A stretch of 64,000 bases of DNA from Nitrospira sp. (GTDB taxonomy: Bacteria > Nitrospirota > Nitrospiria > Nitrospirales > Nitrospiraceae), in contig SWDI01000001.1 in assembly GCA_005116955.1 (NCBI GenBank), forward strand, positions 710,954 through 774,953, given 5' to 3'. Within the stretch, counting starts at the first letter, position 1, and every line of letters begins with the position of its first letter. The translations under genes and the position numbers were made by a program. This document shows positions 54,298-64,000 of this stretch, piece by piece. The notes below the pieces were generated by a model that searched no databases, was not told where the DNA came from, and saw only the letters and a program-made list of their open reading frames with translations.

Positions 54298-54902
54298 AGA
54301 AGAACGGGTCTGCCCCACGACAGGCGAGCATTCATCGGGCTACCAAAGAGACCGATATCCATGTCGAGTGGACTCTGGATGGGGGTGGGAAAGGGAAGAT
54401 CGATACCGGCATCCGATTCTTCGATCATATGCTGGAACTGCTCTCAAAGCATGGGTTTTTTGACCTGACGGTCAAGGCCAAGGGCGATCTCGATATCGAC
54501 GAACATCATACGGTGGAAGACGTCGGTATCGTCATGGGAAAGGCATTCCATCAGGCTTTAGGCGAAAAGGCGGGTATCAAGCGATTTGGGTTTGCCTCGG
54601 CGCCGCTCGATGAAACCTTGGCCCAGGTGACCGTCGATCTCAGCGGCCGGCCATTTCTGGTGTACAACGTGAATTTGCCAGATCGGAAGATCAAGACATT
54701 CGATCTCGGCCTGTTCGAGGATTTCTTTCAGGCCTTTGTCACCCACGGAGGCCTGAACTTGCACGTAAATCTCATGTACGGCCGCAATCCTCACCACATC
54801 ATGGAAGCCATCTTCAAGGCGCTCGCTAAGGCACTCGATCAGGCGACAATGCTGGAAGAACGGCTAGCGGGGAGAGTACTCTCGACGAAAGGCCTACTAT
54901 AG
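54294..54902 (+). CDS. hisB: Imidazoleglycerol-phosphate dehydratase
   Basis: 202 residues, the monofunctional form. Manganese-binding signatures [14 protein letters not shown] (about 63-76) and [14 protein letters not shown] (about 162-175) are intact. Sixth step of the histidine pathway. Starts inside hisD (4-base overlap). A terminator-like hairpin follows 31 bases after the stop. Confidence 0.96.
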   Translation: MKKNGSAPRQASIHRATKETDIHVEWTLDGGGKGKIDTGIRFFDHMLELLSKHGFFDLTVKAKGDLDIDEHHTVEDVGIVMGKAFHQALGEKAGIKRFGFASAPLDETLAQVTVDLSGRPFLVYNVNLPDRKIKTFDLGLFEDFFQAFVTHGGLNLHVNLMYGRNPHHIMEAIFKALAKALDQATMLEERLAGRVLSTKGLL

Positions 54903-54932
54903 GCAGATTGAATTGCTAAGATGACAGCTTGA

Positions 54933-54964
54933 GGGGGGTATGCCGTCGCGGCAGCCCCCTTTTT
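54933..54964 (+). terminator. Terminator-like hairpin inside the his cluster
   Basis: GGGGG-TAT-GCCG, loop TCG, CGGC-AG-CCCCC, followed by TTTTTG. It lies between hisB and hisH, which otherwise read in the same direction. It may end a first his transcript or act as partial attenuator. Confidence 0.65.
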
Positions 54965-55037
54965 GTTTCCGGATTAAGGAGTAGCAGGACAAACCCGGTT
55001 GCGGTATTGTTACGGCTCTCTCATAGTTGGAAAAGCA

Positions 55038-55646
55038 ATGATTGCCATCATCGATTATGGAATGGGAAATATTCGGAGTGTCTCCAAAGCCTTTGAGGCA
55101 GTGGGACATCAGGTGATCGTCACGCGCGATGCGGCCACCATGCAGGATGCCAGTCATGTAGTTCTGCCAGGTGTCGGCGCGTTCGGTGACTGCATAGCAA
55201 ATCTGAAGCAGTATGGTTTGATCGAGCCTATCAAGGCCGCGATCCAATCGGGAAAGCCGTTCTTGGGGATCTGCCTGGGGTTCCAGCTGTTGTTTACGGA
55301 AAGCGAAGAGTTCGGCAGGCATGATGGCCTGGACCTCTTTCCTGGAAAAGTGCGAGCTTTCTCAACGGACCAGGCGCTCAAGGTTCCGCACATGGGATGG
55401 AATCAGATCGCGATCCAAAGACCCTGTCCGGTGTTCGAGGGCATAGCGGACGGGTCTAATTGGTACTTCGTCCATTCTTTTTTCGTGGACCCAGCTGACA
55501 AACAGATTACGGCTTCCACGACGAGCTACGGCATTCCCTTCACGTCTAGTATTTGGAAAGACAATGTGGTGGCCTGCCAGTTCCACCCAGAAAAGAGCCA
55601 GACGGTCGGGTTGCAATTGATCAAGAATTTTGGAGCGTGGAAGTGA
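55038..55646 (+). CDS. hisH: Imidazole glycerol phosphate synthase, glutaminase subunit
   Basis: 202 residues from ATG 55038 (GGAAAAG upstream). Class I glutamine amidotransferase: nucleophile Cys in FLGICLGFQLLF (about 80), His and Glu in CQFHPEKSQTVG. Supplies ammonia to HisF. The frame is open upstream to 54999, but MIAIIDYGMGNIRSV is the family N-terminus. The stop overlaps the next gene (GTGA). Confidence 0.95.
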   Translation: MIAIIDYGMGNIRSVSKAFEAVGHQVIVTRDAATMQDASHVVLPGVGAFGDCIANLKQYGLIEPIKAAIQSGKPFLGICLGFQLLFTESEEFGRHDGLDLFPGKVRAFSTDQALKVPHMGWNQIAIQRPCPVFEGIADGSNWYFVHSFFVDPADKQITASTTSYGIPFTSSIWKDNVVACQFHPEKSQTVGLQLIKNFGAWK

Positions 55647-56386
55647 TCGTGCCCGGCCTACTATCGCGCATAATCTTGATGATCAGTGCGGTTGCCTTGG
55701 CCACCATGGCAACAGGATGCAGCGGATCGAAGGTCTCGACGAAATCGGCTCCGGAACTCGCCCGATATCGGATTCACTCCATTGCCCTCATCCCGTTTAC
55801 ATCGATTGCCACGCCTCAAGCGCACGATCAAGACGCTCTCTTCCTTCCGATCCCTGACAGTATCCGTCGGTCTGATATTTCCATGGGGGTTCCTCCGGGA
55901 GGGCAACCAATGCCCAAGAAAACCATGGTGGTGCCGGGACATGCGGCGGAGACGGTGACGGAATTGTTCTGGGGGCGCCTTCGCGATCGGAAAGGCCTTC
56001 TCGTATTGCCTCCCGGTGATACGGTCAGAGTCTCTTCAGCCGACGGAGAGCTGGTCAAAATGGGGATGGAAAAGGCGGCCGCTGCGGTTGCGAAGCGACT
56101 GAAAGCGGATGCGGCATTAATCGGCCTCGTATCGGTGTACCAAGAGCGGGTAGGCAGTCGACTGGGTGCTGACCCGCCGGCGACGGTCGGTTTTGAGGCC
56201 AAGATCGTGGCGGCTGATGGGCAAGTGCTCTGGGTCGGTGGCTATTATGAGCGGCAGCGACCCATGACCGAAGATCTTATGGGGTTTTTGCAGCGATGGG
56301 CTTTCGTGACGGCGGCGGAGCTGGCAGAATATGGTGTTGGTGAGGTCTTGAGAGACTTTCCGTTCGGTGTAGGGGAGGGCAAGTAG
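55643..56386 (+). CDS. Lipoprotein embedded in the his operon
   Basis: 247 residues from GTG 55643, which overlaps the hisH stop by four bases. Signal sequence with lipobox ATMATGC (Cys near 25). The mature protein contains GMEKAAAAVAKRLKADAALI and VGFEAKIVAADGQVLWVGGY, an alpha-beta fold seen in GNA1162/CsgG-like small lipoproteins. Not a histidine enzyme; its position is conserved only by operon structure. Outer-membrane attachment likely. Ends one base before hisA. Confidence 0.75.
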   Translation: MIVPGLLSRIILMISAVALATMATGCSGSKVSTKSAPELARYRIHSIALIPFTSIATPQAHDQDALFLPIPDSIRRSDISMGVPPGGQPMPKKTMVVPGHAAETVTELFWGRLRDRKGLLVLPPGDTVRVSSADGELVKMGMEKAAAAVAKRLKADAALIGLVSVYQERVGSRLGADPPATVGFEAKIVAADGQVLWVGGYYERQRPMTEDLMGFLQRWAFVTAAELAEYGVGEVLRDFPFGVGEGK

Positions 56387-56387
56387 G

Positions 56388-57113
56388 GTGTTGGTTATTC
56401 CTGCCATTGATTTGAAGGATGGGCGTTGTGTGCGGTTACGTCAAGGCGACATGGCGGCTGAAACGGTCTATTCTGATGATGTCACGGAAGTTGCCAGCAG
56501 GTGGCAACAACAGGGAGCTGGTTTGATTCACGTCGTGGATCTAAACGGCGCGGTCGACGGCGAGCCCAAGAATCTGTCCCACATTGAGTCCGTCATGAAA
56601 GCAGTTCGCGTCAAAGTTCAGGTCGGCGGCGGCATCAGGACTATTGATACGGTCCGCCGGTATCTCAATGCTGGGGTGTCGCGCGTTGTGCTCGGCACGG
56701 CAGCGCTCACGAACCGGGCGCTGCTCGATCTGGCCTGCCAGGAGTTTCCGCAGCGGATCGTACTTGGGCTTGATGCGCGTGACGGTCGAATCGCTGTGAA
56801 AGGCTGGACAACGGTATCCGATGTGAAAGCAATCGATTTGTTGAAGGAACTGTCAGGCTGTGCGCTTGCCGCCGTGGTTTATACGGATATCGCGCGTGAT
56901 GGTATGCTGAACGGGCCAAATATTCCTGCATTGAAAGAAGTTGTCGAATACTCTTCGTTTCCGGTGATTGCCTCGGGAGGGATCACTCGTCTGGAAGACC
57001 TGCAAGCCGTACGCTCACTTGGTCAAAAAATCGAGGGGGCGATCGTGGGGAAAGCCCTGTACGATGGAAAACTAGACCTGAGGGCCGCAGTGGCGGCTCT
57101 TGGTAAGGAGTAA
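56388..57113 (+). CDS. hisA: ProFAR isomerase HisA
   Basis: 241 residues, start GTG 56388. TIM barrel for the fourth step of the pathway. MLVIPAIDLKDGRCVRL carries the first catalytic Asp; VYTDIARDGMLNGPN carries the second (TDIARDG). The phosphate sites are VQVGGGIRT and ASGGI. Follows the lipoprotein gene directly. Confidence 0.95.
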   Translation: MLVIPAIDLKDGRCVRLRQGDMAAETVYSDDVTEVASRWQQQGAGLIHVVDLNGAVDGEPKNLSHIESVMKAVRVKVQVGGGIRTIDTVRRYLNAGVSRVVLGTAALTNRALLDLACQEFPQRIVLGLDARDGRIAVKGWTTVSDVKAIDLLKELSGCALAAVVYTDIARDGMLNGPNIPALKEVVEYSSFPVIASGGITRLEDLQAVRSLGQKIEGAIVGKALYDGKLDLRAAVAALGKE

Positions 57114-57164
57114 GGAGTGAAGGGTTAGGAGCTGGGCAAGGCTCTCCCTCACGTCAGTACGACG

Positions 57165-57944
57165 ATGTTGACCAAACGCATCATTCCCTGTCTGGACGTC
57201 AAAGAGGGCCGCGTGGTCAAGGGCGTCAGCTTTGTGAATCTCCGCGATGCCGGAGACCCAGTTGAAGCCGCGGTAGGGTATGATCACGAAGGAGCAGACG
57301 AGCTCTGCTTTCTCGATATTACGGCCTCGCATGAAAACCGAAAGACGATCATTGATGTCGTGGAGCGGACGGCTGCTCGGGTATTTATGCCGGTGACGGT
57401 CGGTGGGGGTGTGGGCACGCTCGATGACATTCGGGCCTTGTTGAATGCCGGGGCAGACAAGGTGAGCATCAATACTGCGGCAGTTCGGCGGCCTGACTTT
57501 GTGCAAGAGGCTGCTCGGCGGTTTGGGACGCAATGCATCGTTGTGGCCATTGATGCCAAACGCGTAGCGGATGGTCGCTGGGAGGTTTTCACGCACGGCG
57601 GTCGCCAAGCGACGGGACTTGATGTGGTGGAATGGGCTACGCGGATGGGGCAGTATGGTGCCGGAGAACTCTTATTGACCAGCATGGATCAGGATGGTCG
57701 GCAGACCGGGTATGATCTGGACCTGACGGCGACGGTGTCTGGGGCTGTATCGATTCCAGTGATCGCATCAGGCGGAGTCGGCACCCTTGACCATCTCTAC
57801 CAGGGATTTGTGAAGGGGAAGGCGGACGCGGTCTTGGCCGCTTCGATTTTTCATTTTCGGACCTATACGATCTCCCAAGCGAAAGCATACTTACAGGAAC
57901 GTGGCGTCCCTGTTCGATCAGATAGTCTTTCTCGAGTGGCATGA
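57165..57944 (+). CDS. hisF: Imidazole glycerol phosphate synthase, cyclase subunit
   Basis: 259 residues. TIM barrel paralogous to HisA. Catalytic Asp in [15 protein letters not shown] (Asp11) and [13 protein letters not shown] (Asp130 equivalent) are present. Works with HisH, whose ammonia travels through the barrel. The 51-base gap before it is unusual in an otherwise packed cluster. Confidence 0.96.
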   Translation: MLTKRIIPCLDVKEGRVVKGVSFVNLRDAGDPVEAAVGYDHEGADELCFLDITASHENRKTIIDVVERTAARVFMPVTVGGGVGTLDDIRALLNAGADKVSINTAAVRRPDFVQEAARRFGTQCIVVAIDAKRVADGRWEVFTHGGRQATGLDVVEWATRMGQYGAGELLLTSMDQDGRQTGYDLDLTATVSGAVSIPVIASGGVGTLDHLYQGFVKGKADAVLAASIFHFRTYTISQAKAYLQERGVPVRSDSLSRVA

Positions 57945-57948
57945 CACG

Positions 57949-58614
57949 ATGAATCAAGGATCGGCAGATCAGTTGAAATTCGATGGGCAAGGCCTGCTTC
58001 CTGTCGTTATTCAGGATTGGCTTGATGGGACGGTGTTGATGCTCGGGTACATGAACCAAGAGGCCGTTGCGAAGACCGTCGCCACAAGGAGAGTGCACTT
58101 TTGGAGTCGGTCTCGAAACAAGCTCTGGGAAAAAGGCGAAACCTCCGGTCATACGCTGCACGTGAAGGAACTCTTTGTTGATTGTGATCGAGATACTATT
58201 CTGGTGAAGGCGCAACCAGTCGGACCGACTTGTCATACAGGCGAGCGAGCGTGTTTTTTTTCTAGGGTCGATGATCAGGGCAAGGCCATTCGTTCCAACC
58301 CACAGGATGCACATGGCGGAATTCTTACGGGCGTCCTCAGGACGATTCAGGAGCGTCGCGCTAATCCCCAGGGTGGTTCCTATACCTCGAAGTTGTTTGA
58401 GGGGGGGCATGACAAGATTCTGAAGAAGGTGGCGGAGGAGGCTGGAGAAGTCTTGTTGGCGTCCAAAGGTGGCAAGAAAGAGGAGATCGTGTACGAAGTA
58501 GCTGATCTGCTCTTTCATACCCTCATGGTGCTCGGATATCACGACATCAGTCTTCAGGAGGTTTTTCACGAATTGGGAACGCGGTTCGGTAAGTCTGGTC
58601 TGCGAGATACGTGA
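57949..58614 (+). CDS. hisIE: Bifunctional phosphoribosyl-AMP cyclohydrolase / phosphoribosyl-ATP pyrophosphatase
   Basis: 221 residues joining HisI (about 1-110; VHFWSRSRNKLWEKGETSGH and the metal-binding Cys of CDRDTILVKAQPVGPTCH) with HisE (about 130-215; GSYTSKLFEGGHDKILKKV, EEAGEVLLA). Second and third steps of the pathway. Start ATG 57949 lies just after the hisF stop; an earlier in-frame start at 57901 would overlap hisF and lacks family similarity. Confidence 0.95.
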   Translation: MNQGSADQLKFDGQGLLPVVIQDWLDGTVLMLGYMNQEAVAKTVATRRVHFWSRSRNKLWEKGETSGHTLHVKELFVDCDRDTILVKAQPVGPTCHTGERACFFSRVDDQGKAIRSNPQDAHGGILTGVLRTIQERRANPQGGSYTSKLFEGGHDKILKKVAEEAGEVLLASKGGKKEEIVYEVADLLFHTLMVLGYHDISLQEVFHELGTRFGKSGLRDT

Positions 58615-58624
58615 AAGGTGCGCC

Positions 58625-58969
58625 ATGAGTGAGTGTCTCTTTTGCAAGATTGTGGAAAAGAAGATTCCAGTGAAGCTGGTTCAAGAGGATGAGCACACCG
58701 TGGCGTTTGATGATATCAACCCCCAGGCGCCCGTCCATACGTTGGTGATACCCAAGCGGCATGTTTCCGCCGTTCAAGATGTAGGGGTGGAGAATGAGTC
58801 CTTACTGGCGCAGTTGCTCCTGAGTTGTACGAAGGTCGCCGCGCTGAAAGGGCTGCGGGAGTCCGGCTATCGGTTGGTGACGAATACCGGTCGCGATGCT
58901 GGACAAACCGTTTTCCATCTCCATTTCCACGTGATGGGTGGCCGGCTTATGGCATGGCCTCCAGGGTGA
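58625..58969 (+). CDS. HIT-family purine nucleoside phosphoramidase-like protein (HINT)
   Basis: 114 residues of the HINT branch. CLFCKI at the N-terminus, TLVIPKRHVSAVQD, and the catalytic HIT motif TVFHLHFHVMGG. Hydrolyses adenosine phosphoramidates or related nucleotides. Ten bases after hisIE behind AAAGGTG, so probably the end of the his transcript. Confidence 0.93.
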   Translation: MSECLFCKIVEKKIPVKLVQEDEHTVAFDDINPQAPVHTLVIPKRHVSAVQDVGVENESLLAQLLLSCTKVAALKGLRESGYRLVTNTGRDAGQTVFHLHFHVMGGRLMAWPPG

Positions 58970-59091
58970 GGGAATTCGCTGAATTGACAGCTTTTCCACC
59001 CGTCTGTTACCCTGAACGGTCAATTATTCCTATTGCTTAGCAACCGACTCGTCCGGTCGTGTTCGACGGGAAGGTAGGAGCTACGACTCTG

Positions 59092-60915
59092 GTGGGCCGA
59101 AGCTTGATTTCAGACGAGACCCTTCACTTGATCAGAGACCGTCTTGACATCGTGGACATTGTCAGCCGACACGTGTCCTTGAGCAAGGCTGGACAGAACC
59201 TCAAGGGCTTATGTCCCTTCCATCTTGAAAAGACTCCGTCGTTCACGGTCAGCCCATCCCGACAAATTTTCCACTGTTTCGGCTGCGGGGCTGGGGGGAA
59301 TGTCTTCACATTCTTGACTCGGGTCACGGGAGGAACCTTCCCGGAAGTGGTGCGGGACCTCGGACGAACGGTCGGGATTGAGATTGAGGAGGCGACGCCT
59401 CGTTCTGGGCAACTAGCCGAGCTGGCTCAGACCGTTGAGCGGGTCAATGAAGCGGCAGCCGCCTGGTTTCAACAGAACCTACGTGATGAACGGGCAGGCC
59501 TTGTAGCTCGCGAGTATTTGACGAGCCGGGAGCTTCTTTCTCGTACGATCGATCAGTTCGGAATCGGAGTGGCATCGGCCGAATGGGATGGGCTGTTGAG
59601 AGGTCTTGCCAGGAAGGGGTTTTCACAAAGCGAGATTGCGTCGGCGGGTCTTGTGATCGCCCGAACCGACAAGACGGGGTTCTACGATCGGTTTCGCGGC
59701 CGTGTCATGTTCACGATCACGGATTTGCGGAAACGTGTAGTGGGGTTCGGTGGCCGCGTGCTGGGCGAGGGGACGCCAAAATATCTGAACTCTCCCGATA
59801 CGCCGCTTTTCAAGAAAGGACAGACGCTGTTTGCGCTCGATCATGCCAGGGAAGCGATTGCCCGGACGAAGACGGTCATTGTGGTCGAAGGATATTTCGA
59901 TGCGATTGCGCTTCATCAGGCTGGGTTGACGCATACGGTGGCCACCTTGGGTACTGCCTTGACGCCTGAACATATCCAAGTCCTCCGGCGGTTTGCCTCG
60001 AAGGTCGTCTTGCTCTTTGATCCTGATGCGGCCGGCGTCCGAGCGGCGTTGAGAGGGTTGGACTTGTTTGTGAACAGCGGGTTGGGCGTCAAAGTGGTGA
60101 CGCTACCGTCTGGAGACGATCCCGACACCTATGTACGGAAACAGGGGCCTGAATCGTTTGTACGCCTGGAAGAGCAAGCGCCTAGCCTGTTGGACTTTGC
60201 CTTGGAATATAGTTTGAAGGCCACAGAGGCAAGTACAATCGAAGGACGGATCCGAAGTGTGGATGAAGTGCTGCGTATTTTACAGAAGAGCGAGCATCCG
60301 ATTGAGCGGGAAGAGCGTCTCAAGCTCGTTGCGGAACGTCTGGGGATCAATCAATCACGGCTGATCGAACGGTACCCCGCACTCATGGCTCAACAAAAGC
60401 CAGGTCCGGGAACACTTCGACCAGCCGCTGTCGGAAAGTCGGGGGACTCCCTCTTCAAGGGAATCCCCGAGGAACGAGACTTAATACTCCTCCTGTTGCG
60501 GGGCACGCTATCCTCAGCCGATGTACGGCGACTGCAGCCTGAGAAGTTTTCGGTCGAAGCCTGTCGCAAGCTTGCGGAGATCGCTCTGACCCATCTGGAT
60601 CGCGATGGGCGCATTCAGGTCCAGTCGCTGCTGGATGAGTCAGTAGACGACCCTGCGTGTGGCGCCCTGGCGACGGAGTTGTCGCTTCGTGACGATCATT
60701 TCGACGACGCGCAGGCGCATATTATGGCTTGTTTGGATTGCTTGGACCGAAAGCGATCGGAGCAGGTCCTGAGAGAGCTGATTGCCAAGCTGAAAACGGC
60801 CGAGCGAGAAGGTCGTGTGGACGATGCAGGTATGCTGAATATGCAGATCAACGAGGTACGGATGCGGAAAGCCGGCACGCCGACCGCCGGTGTAGTTTCA
60901 TTGGTGAAGGAGTAG
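59092..60915 (+). CDS. dnaG: DNA primase
   Basis: 607 residues from GTG 59092 ([20 protein letters not shown], family N-terminus, GGAG upstream); an in-frame GTG at 59059 lacks a site. Zinc-binding CPFH...CFGC (about 42-68), TOPRIM catalytic core with [13 protein letters not shown] and [10 protein letters not shown], and a C-terminal helicase-interaction domain. Makes RNA primers for replication. Two bases upstream of rpoD, as in many bacteria. Confidence 0.96.
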   Translation: MGRSLISDETLHLIRDRLDIVDIVSRHVSLSKAGQNLKGLCPFHLEKTPSFTVSPSRQIFHCFGCGAGGNVFTFLTRVTGGTFPEVVRDLGRTVGIEIEEATPRSGQLAELAQTVERVNEAAAAWFQQNLRDERAGLVAREYLTSRELLSRTIDQFGIGVASAEWDGLLRGLARKGFSQSEIASAGLVIARTDKTGFYDRFRGRVMFTITDLRKRVVGFGGRVLGEGTPKYLNSPDTPLFKKGQTLFALDHAREAIARTKTVIVVEGYFDAIALHQAGLTHTVATLGTALTPEHIQVLRRFASKVVLLFDPDAAGVRAALRGLDLFVNSGLGVKVVTLPSGDDPDTYVRKQGPESFVRLEEQAPSLLDFALEYSLKATEASTIEGRIRSVDEVLRILQKSEHPIEREERLKLVAERLGINQSRLIERYPALMAQQKPGPGTLRPAAVGKSGDSLFKGIPEERDLILLLLRGTLSSADVRRLQPEKFSVEACRKLAEIALTHLDRDGRIQVQSLLDESVDDPACGALATELSLRDDHFDDAQAHIMACLDCLDRKRSEQVLRELIAKLKTAEREGRVDDAGMLNMQINEVRMRKAGTPTAGVVSLVKE

Positions 60916-60917
60916 TC

Positions 60918-62732
60918 ATGTCGAAACAAGAGTTGCTCAGTGAGGTGAAGAAGCTGATTACGATCGGGAAGGAAAAAGGCTTTCTGACGTATGACGAGCT
61001 CAATAGCACCTTGCCTGCTGAAGTCGTGGCATCGGATCAGTTTGGTAGCATCATGGCGATGTTCGGTGAAATGGATATCGAAATCGTCGAGGCAGGCGAT
61101 GGGGATCGGCCGCAGAAGCGATCTGAAGGTGAAGCGGGCGAAGAGGTGGAAGAGGCTGAGTCGGAGGCCGAGGAGGAAAACGAGAAGGCGATCGACCTGA
61201 CGCCGGGCGCGCTCAGCCGGACCGACGATCCCGTGCGGCTCTATCTTAAGGAAATGGGGAGTGTGGCTCTCCTCAGCCGCGAAGGCGAGATCGAAATCGC
61301 CAAACGGATTGAAGAGGGGAAAAAAGATATCGCGTCGGTAATCTACGGCATGCCGATGACCATCGAGTTCGTCCTGGCTCTCCGGGATCAGCTCAAGAAC
61401 GCCAAGATCGACGTGCGTGAGATTGTGCCGATCCAGGAGACCGAAGAGGAGTTTGAGGAAGATCAGCCACCGGTGGAACGGGATTACGAGGAGTTGCGGG
61501 TCAAGACCCTCGAGTCGCTCAATGCCGTGCGGAAAGTTTCGCTTGTGCTGAAGGCATTGGCTGAAAAAGGCAAGCATCTCGGCGGTGATCCGGTCAAGCA
61601 GAAGAAGTTCAAGAAGCAGTTCGAAGCGATCCGACAGCAAGTGGTGGACAAAATTGAATCCGTTAACCTCCATGGTGTGCTGAAAGATCGAATGGTACAG
61701 CGTGTCCGCGATCTAGCGGTGCAGATCCGGGTTGCCGAACGGGAAGCGATCAGCTGCCAACGGCGGATCGGCGTGGGGGGAGAGGCAGGTGCCGAACTGC
61801 TGAGGAAGATGTGCCGGAGCCGGCCGGACTTCTTGGCGGTCAAGCGGAAGACCGGAGTGTCAGAAGAAGCGCTGATGGAGATTCGAAAGGTCTACCAAAA
61901 CGCCAAAGCGAAGATTCGCCAGTTGGAAACGGAAGAGGCGTTGGTTCCGGCTGAAGAGATCAAGGATGCCGTCAAGCATCTGGATATTGCCGAGGAAAAG
62001 GTCAAGCGAGGGAAGGCTGAGCTGGTCGAGGCGAATTTACGGCTTGTGGTCAGCATCGCCAAGAAATACACGAACCGCGGTCTGCAGTTCCTCGATTTGA
62101 TTCAGGAAGGCAACATTGGGCTGATGAAGGCAGTGGACAAATTCGAGTACAAGCGTGGGTACAAGTTCAGTACCTATGCCACGTGGTGGATTCGGCAGGC
62201 GATCACCCGAGCGATTGCGGATCAAGCACGAACGATCCGGATCCCGGTTCACATGATCGAAACCATCAATAAGCTCATTCGAACCTCCAGGCATCTTGTA
62301 CAGAAGCTGGGTCGTGAGCCGCTTCCCGAAGAGATTGCCGAGCGTATGGACCTCCCGTTGGACAAGGTTCGGAAGATTCTGAAGATTGCCCGCGAGCCCA
62401 TCTCGCTCGAAACGCCGATCGGTGAAGAGGAAGACAGCCATCTGGGCGATTTTATCGAAGACAAGAAGGCCGTGTCTCCGCTGGAAGCGGCCATTCGCTA
62501 CGACTTGCAGCGGCAGATCAACAGTGCCTTGGAGACCTTGACGCCTCGCGAGGAGAAGGTGCTGCGCAAGCGGTTTGGTATTGGAGAGGCGACGGACCAT
62601 ACCTTGGAAGAAGTCGGACAGGACTTCGAAGTGACGCGCGAGCGCATCAGGCAAATCGAAGCCAAGGCTCTGAGGAAATTGCGACATCCGAGCCGCAGTA
62701 AAAAGCTGAGGAGTTTTGTCGAGAGCGTATAG
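60918..62732 (+). CDS. rpoD: Primary sigma factor RpoD (sigma-70)
   Basis: 604 residues from ATG 60918 (AAGGAG upstream). Region 1.1 (about 1-75), an acidic linker, region 1.2 with [20 protein letters not shown], a long non-conserved region (about 145-350), then region 2 ([31 protein letters not shown]), region 3 and region 4 with [14 protein letters not shown] and [20 protein letters not shown]. Directs RNA polymerase to housekeeping promoters. Forms an operon with dnaG. Confidence 0.97.
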   Translation: MSKQELLSEVKKLITIGKEKGFLTYDELNSTLPAEVVASDQFGSIMAMFGEMDIEIVEAGDGDRPQKRSEGEAGEEVEEAESEAEEENEKAIDLTPGALSRTDDPVRLYLKEMGSVALLSREGEIEIAKRIEEGKKDIASVIYGMPMTIEFVLALRDQLKNAKIDVREIVPIQETEEEFEEDQPPVERDYEELRVKTLESLNAVRKVSLVLKALAEKGKHLGGDPVKQKKFKKQFEAIRQQVVDKIESVNLHGVLKDRMVQRVRDLAVQIRVAEREAISCQRRIGVGGEAGAELLRKMCRSRPDFLAVKRKTGVSEEALMEIRKVYQNAKAKIRQLETEEALVPAEEIKDAVKHLDIAEEKVKRGKAELVEANLRLVVSIAKKYTNRGLQFLDLIQEGNIGLMKAVDKFEYKRGYKFSTYATWWIRQAITRAIADQARTIRIPVHMIETINKLIRTSRHLVQKLGREPLPEEIAERMDLPLDKVRKILKIAREPISLETPIGEEEDSHLGDFIEDKKAVSPLEAAIRYDLQRQINSALETLTPREEKVLRKRFGIGEATDHTLEEVGQDFEVTRERIRQIEAKALRKLRHPSRSKKLRSFVESV

Positions 62733-62758
62733 CTTTCAGCGTGATCAGGCAGCGTGAA

Positions 62759-62788
62759 TTGACTCTGCTGGGAGCGGCGGCCTAAAAT
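62759..62788 (+). promoter_or_regulatory. Promoter of the tRNA(CAU) gene
   Basis: TTGACT, 18-base spacer, TAAAAT. The transcript would start near 62795, about 90 bases before the tRNA. Confidence 0.55.
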
Positions 62789-62883
62789 GACGGTTCGGGT
62801 GGCGACACCTGTTGGGGCTGACGGAAGCCGTTAGGAATGATTGGCCCAACAAGACATCAGCCTGAGTCCGAACCGTTCCGATC

Positions 62884-62960
62884 GGGCCCATAGCTCAGGT
62901 GGTTAGAGCGGCTGACTCATAATCAGCTGGTCCTAGGTTCAAGTCCTAGTGGGCCCACCA
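62884..62960 (+). tRNA. tRNA with CAT anticodon, probably tRNA-Ile2 (lysidine type)
   Basis: GGGCCCATAGCTCAGGTGGT begins a full cloverleaf with loop CTCATAA, T arm GGTTCAAGTCC and encoded CCA. Acceptor pairs C4-G69 and C5-G68 are those reported as recognition elements of TilS in E. coli tRNA-Ile2, while elongator tRNA-Met has U4-A69 and A5-U68. The anticodon alone also allows tRNA-Met. Confidence 0.9.
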
Positions 62961-63015
62961 GTCGGGACCGGTGTCTGACCCATGTCGGTGCATCAGCATT
63001 GCTGGAAAGGATACG

Positions 63016-63789
63016 TTGAACCAAAAGCTGTCCCCGCTCATTGACTTGCAAAAACTCGATCTCCGGATCACGGAGATCAATGAGATCCGTCGAAAAATTC
63101 CCGACCGTCTAGACACTGCGGAAGTACCTCTTCGAGAAGCAACCCAGCTCCTGAATGACACGAAAGCCGCCAGTGAGGCTGCCGTCAAGGAACGGCGCGC
63201 TCAGGAAAAGGATCTGGAAGCTCATGAAGCGCACACCGAGAAGATGAAATCGCACGCGGCGAGTCTGAAGACCAATAAAGAGTATCAAGCGCATTTATTC
63301 GAAGTCGAGTTGGCGAATAAGAAGCGGGGAGACTTTGAAGAGAGAATTCTCATGGCCATGGACAAGGTTGATCAACTTCAGAAGACTCTCCAAGAGCTTC
63401 AGGAGAAAAAGACCACGCTGGAGAAAGTGTTTACCGGGGAGAAGCAGGGACTGGACGCACGGGATAAGGAGCTGGCGACAGAACTGGCTCAACTCGAACT
63501 CCGCCATCGAGAGGCTGCCGGACGGATTGAGAAGGGTCTGCTCGATCGGTATAACCAGGTTAAGGCCTCCCGGAAGGATCAACCGCTGGCGGCGGTGCGC
63601 GATGGGATGTGCGCTGGGTGTCGTCTCCAGATCCCGCCTCAGCTCATTGCGCAAGTCAAACGCTCCGATGATCTACAGATCTGCCCATACTGCCGGCGAA
63701 TACTGTATTGGGAGGGAGAACCGGTCACGGAAAGGCCGTCTTCGCCAGGCAGTAAGCCGTCGGAACTCGAAGTAGGGGAATCGATTTGA
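63016..63789 (+). CDS. C4-type zinc-ribbon coiled-coil protein (CdsZ-like)
   Basis: 257 residues from TTG 63016 (AAGGA upstream; MNQKLSPLIDLQKLDLRITE is the family N-terminus). A long antiparallel coiled coil (about 10-180) is followed by a zinc ribbon with CAGCRLQIPPQL and CPYCRRILYW (about 200-237), C-x2-C twice. Family members are nucleic-acid-binding in appearance but without established function. The extended frame to 62971 lacks similarity. Confidence 0.85.
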   Translation: MNQKLSPLIDLQKLDLRITEINEIRRKIPDRLDTAEVPLREATQLLNDTKAASEAAVKERRAQEKDLEAHEAHTEKMKSHAASLKTNKEYQAHLFEVELANKKRGDFEERILMAMDKVDQLQKTLQELQEKKTTLEKVFTGEKQGLDARDKELATELAQLELRHREAAGRIEKGLLDRYNQVKASRKDQPLAAVRDGMCAGCRLQIPPQLIAQVKRSDDLQICPYCRRILYWEGEPVTERPSSPGSKPSELEVGESI

Positions 63790-64000
63790 GATTGTGTGGA
63801 TGAGAAAAATATCTGTCATGAGCGGCTCGACAGTTACCTGATCATCCCCATTTCTTCATAATCGTCTACAACGATCCAGTGTTGGCGAGGCGGTACAGTT
63901 TATCCCGGATTCCGCAGTAGAGAGGTGCTTACGGGGAGGCTCTTGGCGTGTGGGGTGACGGGTAACTTGTCGGCACCGGGACATTCGCGACGTGCACAGC
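63790..64000. other. Right-edge interval, nothing assigned
   Basis: 211 bases to the window edge. A minus-strand frame is open from the edge to about 63932 and could be the 3' end of a gene outside the window, but its proline-rich composition does not support a call. No RNA recognised. Confidence 0.3.

Noticed and set aside
63900..64000. Start of a structured RNA (RNase P RNA or tmRNA) at the right edge
   Set aside because: The visible bases do not match the conserved 5' ends of either RNA that I know.

Overview
The window looks like a chromosomal segment of a Nitrospirota bacterium, most likely a Nitrospira-type nitrite oxidiser or comammox relative. Three things point there. A complete Pup/UBact-type proteasome locus sits in an otherwise Gram-negative gene set. 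A five-gene 2-oxoacid:ferredoxin oxidoreductase of the reductive TCA cycle type is present. Lipoproteins and OmpA-type envelope proteins are frequent. The identification rests on gene content and remembered family traits, not on a database search.

Layout. (1) 1-7.5 kb: small exported protein (cut by the left edge), FtsH-type protease, NhaA antiporter, CsbD-like stress protein, glycine-rich RRM protein and a secreted SNase-fold protein. (2) 7.5-11.4 kb: a three-gene envelope operon on the minus strand (OmpA-like protein, VIT/VWA protein ending in an LPKTAT sorting signal, class GN-like sortase). It is preceded by a well-formed sigma-54 -24/-12 element and an upstream palindrome. (3) 11.6-18.7 kb: accessory region with an AT-richer DUF3800 gene, a run of small, mostly exported minus-strand genes separated by a dispersed repeat family, and a ferredoxin. 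(4) 18.7-29 kb: envelope and regulatory proteins, including an OmpA protein with about nine 63-bp coiled-coil repeats, a cysteine-rich Sel1-repeat protein, a DUF3574 gene broken by one amber codon, a CHASE2/sigma-54 activator with a TPR partner, and a HIT protein. (5) 29-38.7 kb: HD-domain protein, YjbQ, HtrA-type protease, then ARC ATPase, dop, pup/UBact, prcB, prcA, pafA, all on the plus strand and tightly spaced. (6) 38.8-46.9 kb: YheT-like hydrolase, tRNA-Asn, the oxidoreductase operon, a TPR protein, YciI-like and DUF2203 proteins. (7) 47-64 kb: housekeeping block rho, rpmE, prfA, prmC, murA, hisG, hisD, hisB, hisH, lipoprotein, hisA, hisF, hisIE, HIT protein, dnaG, rpoD, tRNA(CAU), C4 zinc-ribbon protein.

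How the genes work together. The proteasome locus encodes tagging (PafA, UBact/Pup), tag removal (Dop), unfolding (ARC) and degradation (PrcBA). The adjacent HtrA-like periplasmic protease may make this a broader protein quality-control neighbourhood. The sortase would anchor or process the VIT/VWA protein, with the OmpA-like partner linking to peptidoglycan. The sigma-54 signal suggests this envelope system is conditionally expressed under an enhancer-binding activator; a CHASE2-type activator 13 kb away is one candidate. The oxidoreductase operon fits CO2 fixation by the reductive TCA cycle. The his cluster holds most of histidine biosynthesis, without hisC or hisZ in the window.
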